This document shows, in pieces, positions 60,251 to 64,000 of a stretch of DNA of 64,000 nt. Made by a program: the position numbers and the translations under genes. Where the stretch lies: NCBI GenBank assembly GCA_950295325.1, contig OX485807.1:15033001-15097000 (forward strand), written 5' to 3'. Numbering within the stretch: position 1 is the first letter of the stretch; each line of letters starts with the position of its first letter. The notes beneath the pieces are model-generated. The model had not been told where the DNA came from and made no database searches. It saw nothing but the letters and a program-made list of their open reading frames with translations. The DNA is from Polytrichum commune (taxonomy: Eukaryota; Streptophyta; Polytrichopsida; Polytrichales; Polytrichaceae).

Positions 60251-62942
60251 TAAAGCAAGGAATTGCAGGAGGCGCAGGCCAAAAGGGGCCCAGCTGCTGC
60301 TGCTCTTCAGAAGCTTGAGGTCACGTAGAAGATTGTCGTACTGGAGGTTAATTACTACGAAAGCAGCAAGAGGAGTCCTTAAGACATTAGAGAGGCGTCT
60401 CTTTATGGGCCCGCTGAGTCTTATTACTCTTCAGATGATTGTTGTCCTCCAAGTGCCCCTGTCATCACCAGGAGCCGAATTCGAGGACTTTCGATGTAAC
60501 CCAAGCGGAGCCTGCAGGCCGGGCGGGCGATGCCAACGATGCCGCCGCTTCGTCGCCGATGAGTGAGCAGTCCTACGGTATTTGGGCCTCATTTTGTGAG
60601 TCACCACACTGAATAATTTGTATCTAGTGGCACTTGCTATTCGGAGTCACACATTGCTCCGTCTTTTTGCTATCGATGTGATTTTTTACCCCGAGCAAAA
60701 AGATGTGAATGTTCTATAATGTCCGAACAACCAATTCGACCTATTTCGGTAACAAATGAGATAGACTGTAACTACGCTAAGTATGATGTTTAGTGTCGTA
60801 TGGTATTTTATGTCACTATGGTAACTTTCTCAATGTCACTTCTTATGAATAAGTGAACAAAATATTGTCGTGGATGATGGGTGAGTTCATCCATTGGCCA
60901 AAACCCTACCTTCTGATGTCCAACAACTTTTGATGAAATATTGTCATGGATGATTGGAAAATCACTCGGTAAGTGACCGTAATTGCAACATTGTGGATCT
61001 ATAATCCCCCAAAATATTTACAAGGATTGACAAATAATGTTGGGTTAGCATTTAGTGTTGGTGACACTATACCGCGGTTTGCAATTAGTAGCTAGTGAGC
61101 AAGACGATGAGAATTGGTGACACTAAATATCATAGTTAGTGTAGTTATAGCATTGCGTGATTTCAAATAGTAAGTGACACTGAATACAATACTTAGTGCA
61201 CTCTGTAGAATTGGCATGTTTTTTATGTACTTGAGTAGTTAGATTACATGCTCCTTTTTGACAAGCCCACCTTCATTTCATGTGATGGGGTTACTTTCTT
61301 ATTTGCGCCTTTCAATATGATGTCGGACAATATCAAAAACTACAATAAATATGATATTTAGTGTCACTTACTATTTGGATTTACACAACGTTATATGTTT
61401 TTATTATATAATTTTTTACCGAGTAAAGTTGTTGATGTTCTATAATGTCCGAACAACTAAGTTAACATTTGTTGGTAAGATATGACATATATAGTATATA
61501 GATATAGCATGGCGTAATTCGAAATAATAAGTGACACTAAATAATATATTTAGTGTACCTTTCAAATGATGGATTGAGAAAATCTTAATTTTTCACAGAT
61601 AATGAAGATGAAATCCTATTTTTTTGAAAATAAATGTAGAGTAGTTGTACTTCTTACAATATTTAGTCCAAACTAAGAACTCTTTGATTCCTCATGTTGA
61701 ACCATAAACTCACATACTACCCTCCAATTCATATTCTCCAACTCTATCCCGCATAATGGTACTCGCACTGAAGCATCCAAATTTTGCAAGCAAAAGACCC
61801 AAGTCAACCTAAGTTTATATCACCCTCACATAGAATACATCAACCTAGAACCAAGTCGTGATTTGCAAAGTGTAATCAAAGCTCCTACAAGTTTGTAGCT
61901 CAAAGATTCTATGGAAAAAACCAAGTCAACATGATAAAGAACTTCAAGTTTGACACCATAGTTGCCATGATTGTAGATGATACATACTACTGTGGAGGAT
62001 GTAAAGTAAGAAGTCTTCTACATACCTAGTAAGAAGGTTTACATGTCATGCACAATGCCAATGCTAAAGCTCAAGCAAAGCCTATACAACAAGTTTTGAG
62101 GTCTTTTCTTCTCTACTTATTGCTAGCCTACAAGAATAAATTATGCTTGAAAAAAGCACCTCCTTCCACTCAACAATCTCCAATAAAAACACCAATGATC
62201 TCCTGGAATAGTTTGAGAGAGCATGGACGTAGAAAAAATCAACACAAACTCAAATTAGGTTCAATTAGGTGTCACTTACAAGTGCAGAAGTTGACTCGTA
62301 TCTCCTAACTTCTAAGTCACTATGAAATCGAAACATGGCTTATACATTACAAGGCACAACATTGTTTGCCCATAGTTATGGGATATGATTGATGGGTAAT
62401 GTTTGAGGGGACCCTTCTTTTGGCGGGCTAATTCTTTTATTTGCCTTTCCATCATTCCATCTGTGGCATTTTTTCATTTCTGCTTTTCTTTCGAAGGGGG
62501 TGGAAGCATGGTAAAGTGGACAACTCCTGATCCCTAACTAGTGTTAAATGAAAGTGATTGAAAAATATACTCCAAATTTGAATTTTGTGAAGAAAAAAAT
62601 CTCAACTTGATAATCATGAAAAAATAATCCAATTTAAAGAACACTTTGCTACTACGTTAGACCTTTGACCAAAAATATTATGGTTTTAGTATACCACAAC
62701 ACTATTTTGGCCCACTTTACCATGCTTGCACCCACAGCCAATATTGATTTCAAACTCTATGTGCCTTTCTTTTTGCTTGTCACGGATTCAAAAAGGAACC
62801 TTGATAAGGTAAATGTTGCAGGCAAGGCTTTTGTGGTCAAGAATGGACGCCAAAATGACACATGTTACAACGTTGTGTTGAGATTTATGCATGCGAAACA
62901 ACCAACTCCCTACTAAAACTCCGGTTGAGTTAAAGGATAACT
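60251..62942. other. No gene; hairpin repeats and unclassified sequence
   Basis: 60470-60570 is GC-rich (caggccgggcgggcgatgcc) but has no supported gene. 60600-61560 contains diverged hairpin repeats with agtgtcacttactatttgga-like arms. The rest is AT-rich and unclassified. Confidence 0.5.
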
Positions 62943-63147
62943 CTAATGTCCGGGAATTTTTTTGGGCATAATCGGTCAAAATCCTAGTGTTTCCAAGTCC
63001 AACCAGGTATATGATGTGATCTTTCAGTATTTTTAACTAATTTGAGGTATATTTTGCTAATTTTCCTGAAGTGTTGAACTTCAACTGTTTATTTCTCAAA
63101 CTCAACCAGTTCATCTGTAACTAGTGGTCAGTTCTCCCCATTCATTG
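62943..63147. mobile_element. Family C element, opposite orientation
   Basis: Read on the minus strand this matches family C: gttctcccc near 63131, aactcaaccagttcat near 63100, and tttgggcataatcggtc near 62960. The ends are decayed and no target duplication was found. Confidence 0.75.
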
Positions 63148-63534
63148 CAGGGAGTTTCCAAATTGGATACTTTAAGGTCTGCACCCACTTCAATGTGTGT
63201 GTTATTGTGTGTTTGTTCGATAGTGGACCCCTGAGAGGGAAACATAAACAGCATAAATGTTTTATCAACAAAACACATGGCGGAAGGTTGGGAGAAGCCT
63301 TGGAGGCACATTACATGTTATCTCGAAAACTAGCTTATTTGGCATCGAAAATATTCACAAACAATCCCAACAAAAACAACCACCAAGAAAACCCTAAAAA
63401 TAGAACTTGGAATTTAGTACCACATTGTCAGAATTTTATTTTAATTGACTAATAAAATCCACATGGAGGCAAGAGATTCTTTAAGTCTTGTATCTCGCCT
63501 CTGGCCAATTATATTGTTAATTTCATATCCACTT
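63148..63534. other. No gene seen
   Basis: Unclassified sequence between a family C copy and family E copy 2. Confidence 0.5.
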
Positions 63535-63962
63535 GTTCTACCGTTTTCTTGTTATGAAAGACTACAATTGTAGTTGTCCACTTTGCTCATGCCAATTCAT
63601 GGTTATTCACTTTACCAAACCTTTCTTGGATTTTGTGCACCTTCTTCTCAAATACGGGTCAAGGATTGAAGCTACTCATTTATCACCCGAAATATTTAAA
63701 ATAAATAATCAAGAACTACCAAAATAACTATAGTTAACTAGATTTCTTTCAATGCATTTTAGGGAGCACTTATATATAAACTATAGTTAACATCCACAAT
63801 AAATAAAGTGGACCAAAAATAACAAGAACAAGTAACGTCCGAGTGTGAACACAAAGTGGTTAGGAAATTTGCTCTTGAAACGAAGAAGTTGATACATAGT
63901 CTCTGTCCTACAGACAGAGCCAATAAAGAACAGAGCCTCACGGTTCTACCGTTTTCTTGTTA
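63535..63962. repeat. Family E repeat, copy 2, flanked by a 20-bp direct repeat
   Basis: The core 63555-63925 is the reverse complement of 2690-3070. It is flanked by gttctaccgttttcttgtta at 63535-63554 and again at 63943-63962. The right flank (agcctcacggttctaccg) has the same orientation as in copy 1 although the core is flipped. Confidence 0.75.
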
Positions 63963-64000
63963 AGAAAAAAATGAAGGTATGCAAGGAGCGATGATATAAC

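Noticed and set aside
60470-60570. GC-rich patch as a possible third gene
   Set aside because: No frame continues past it, and no splice-supported exon chain or domain was found.
1-64000. CRISPR arrays, bacterial operons, riboswitches or tRNA genes
   Set aside because: No such structures were found. Spliced genes, plant retroelements and MITEs show this is plant nuclear DNA; the tandem array units are far too long for CRISPR.

Overview
This is a gene-poor, repeat-rich piece of a land-plant nuclear genome. Two spliced genes with plant-type introns are recognisable: a homologue of BPA1 (binding partner of ACD11), and a plastid FatA-type acyl-ACP thioesterase with a transit peptide. Almost everything else is transposon remains. 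The species cannot be told from the sequence. The thioesterase is clearly FatA-like with a few FatB-like stretches, so a non-flowering land plant is possible, but that is only an inference.

Layout. 1-24.4 kb holds no intact gene. It carries small inverted-repeat elements, a decayed Ty3/gypsy element on the minus strand (about 6.9-9.45 kb), two sequences derived from 5S rRNA, and a possible CACTA-type element. 24.4-28.1 kb is a tandem array of roughly 340-380 bp units. Its last, GC-rich unit is the immediate 5' flank of the BPA1-like gene (28231-30626, plus strand, five exons). 31-38.4 kb holds a tandem duplication split by a Tourist-like MITE, members of a 480-490 bp repeat family, and two nested foldback elements, the inner one with a 9-bp target duplication. 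38.4-40.7 kb is a decayed LINE (minus strand). 40694-46959 is a full-length but dead Ty1/copia element with TG...CA LTRs and an ATATT target duplication. A hAT-like MITE sits inside its 3' LTR, and a second copy in inverted orientation lies about 0.9 kb downstream. 48-53 kb has more repeats and orphan exon-like fragments. 53542-58466 (minus strand) is the thioesterase gene, seven exons and 471 codons. Beyond it the window holds a threefold repeat of the gene's own upstream flank, hairpin repeats and MITE copies.

The two genes have no obvious shared pathway. One makes fatty acids available for export from the plastid; the other belongs to a family linked to ACD11 and cell-death control. Both have undergone local tandem duplication of their own flanks. 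In the thioesterase this includes a 57-bp in-frame copy of the end of exon 1, with good splice sites, lying inside intron 1. Several MITE insertions can be proven from this window alone, through perfect 8- or 9-bp target duplications, an internal empty site, or a rejoined reading frame. Several element ends carry unusual runs of G or C.
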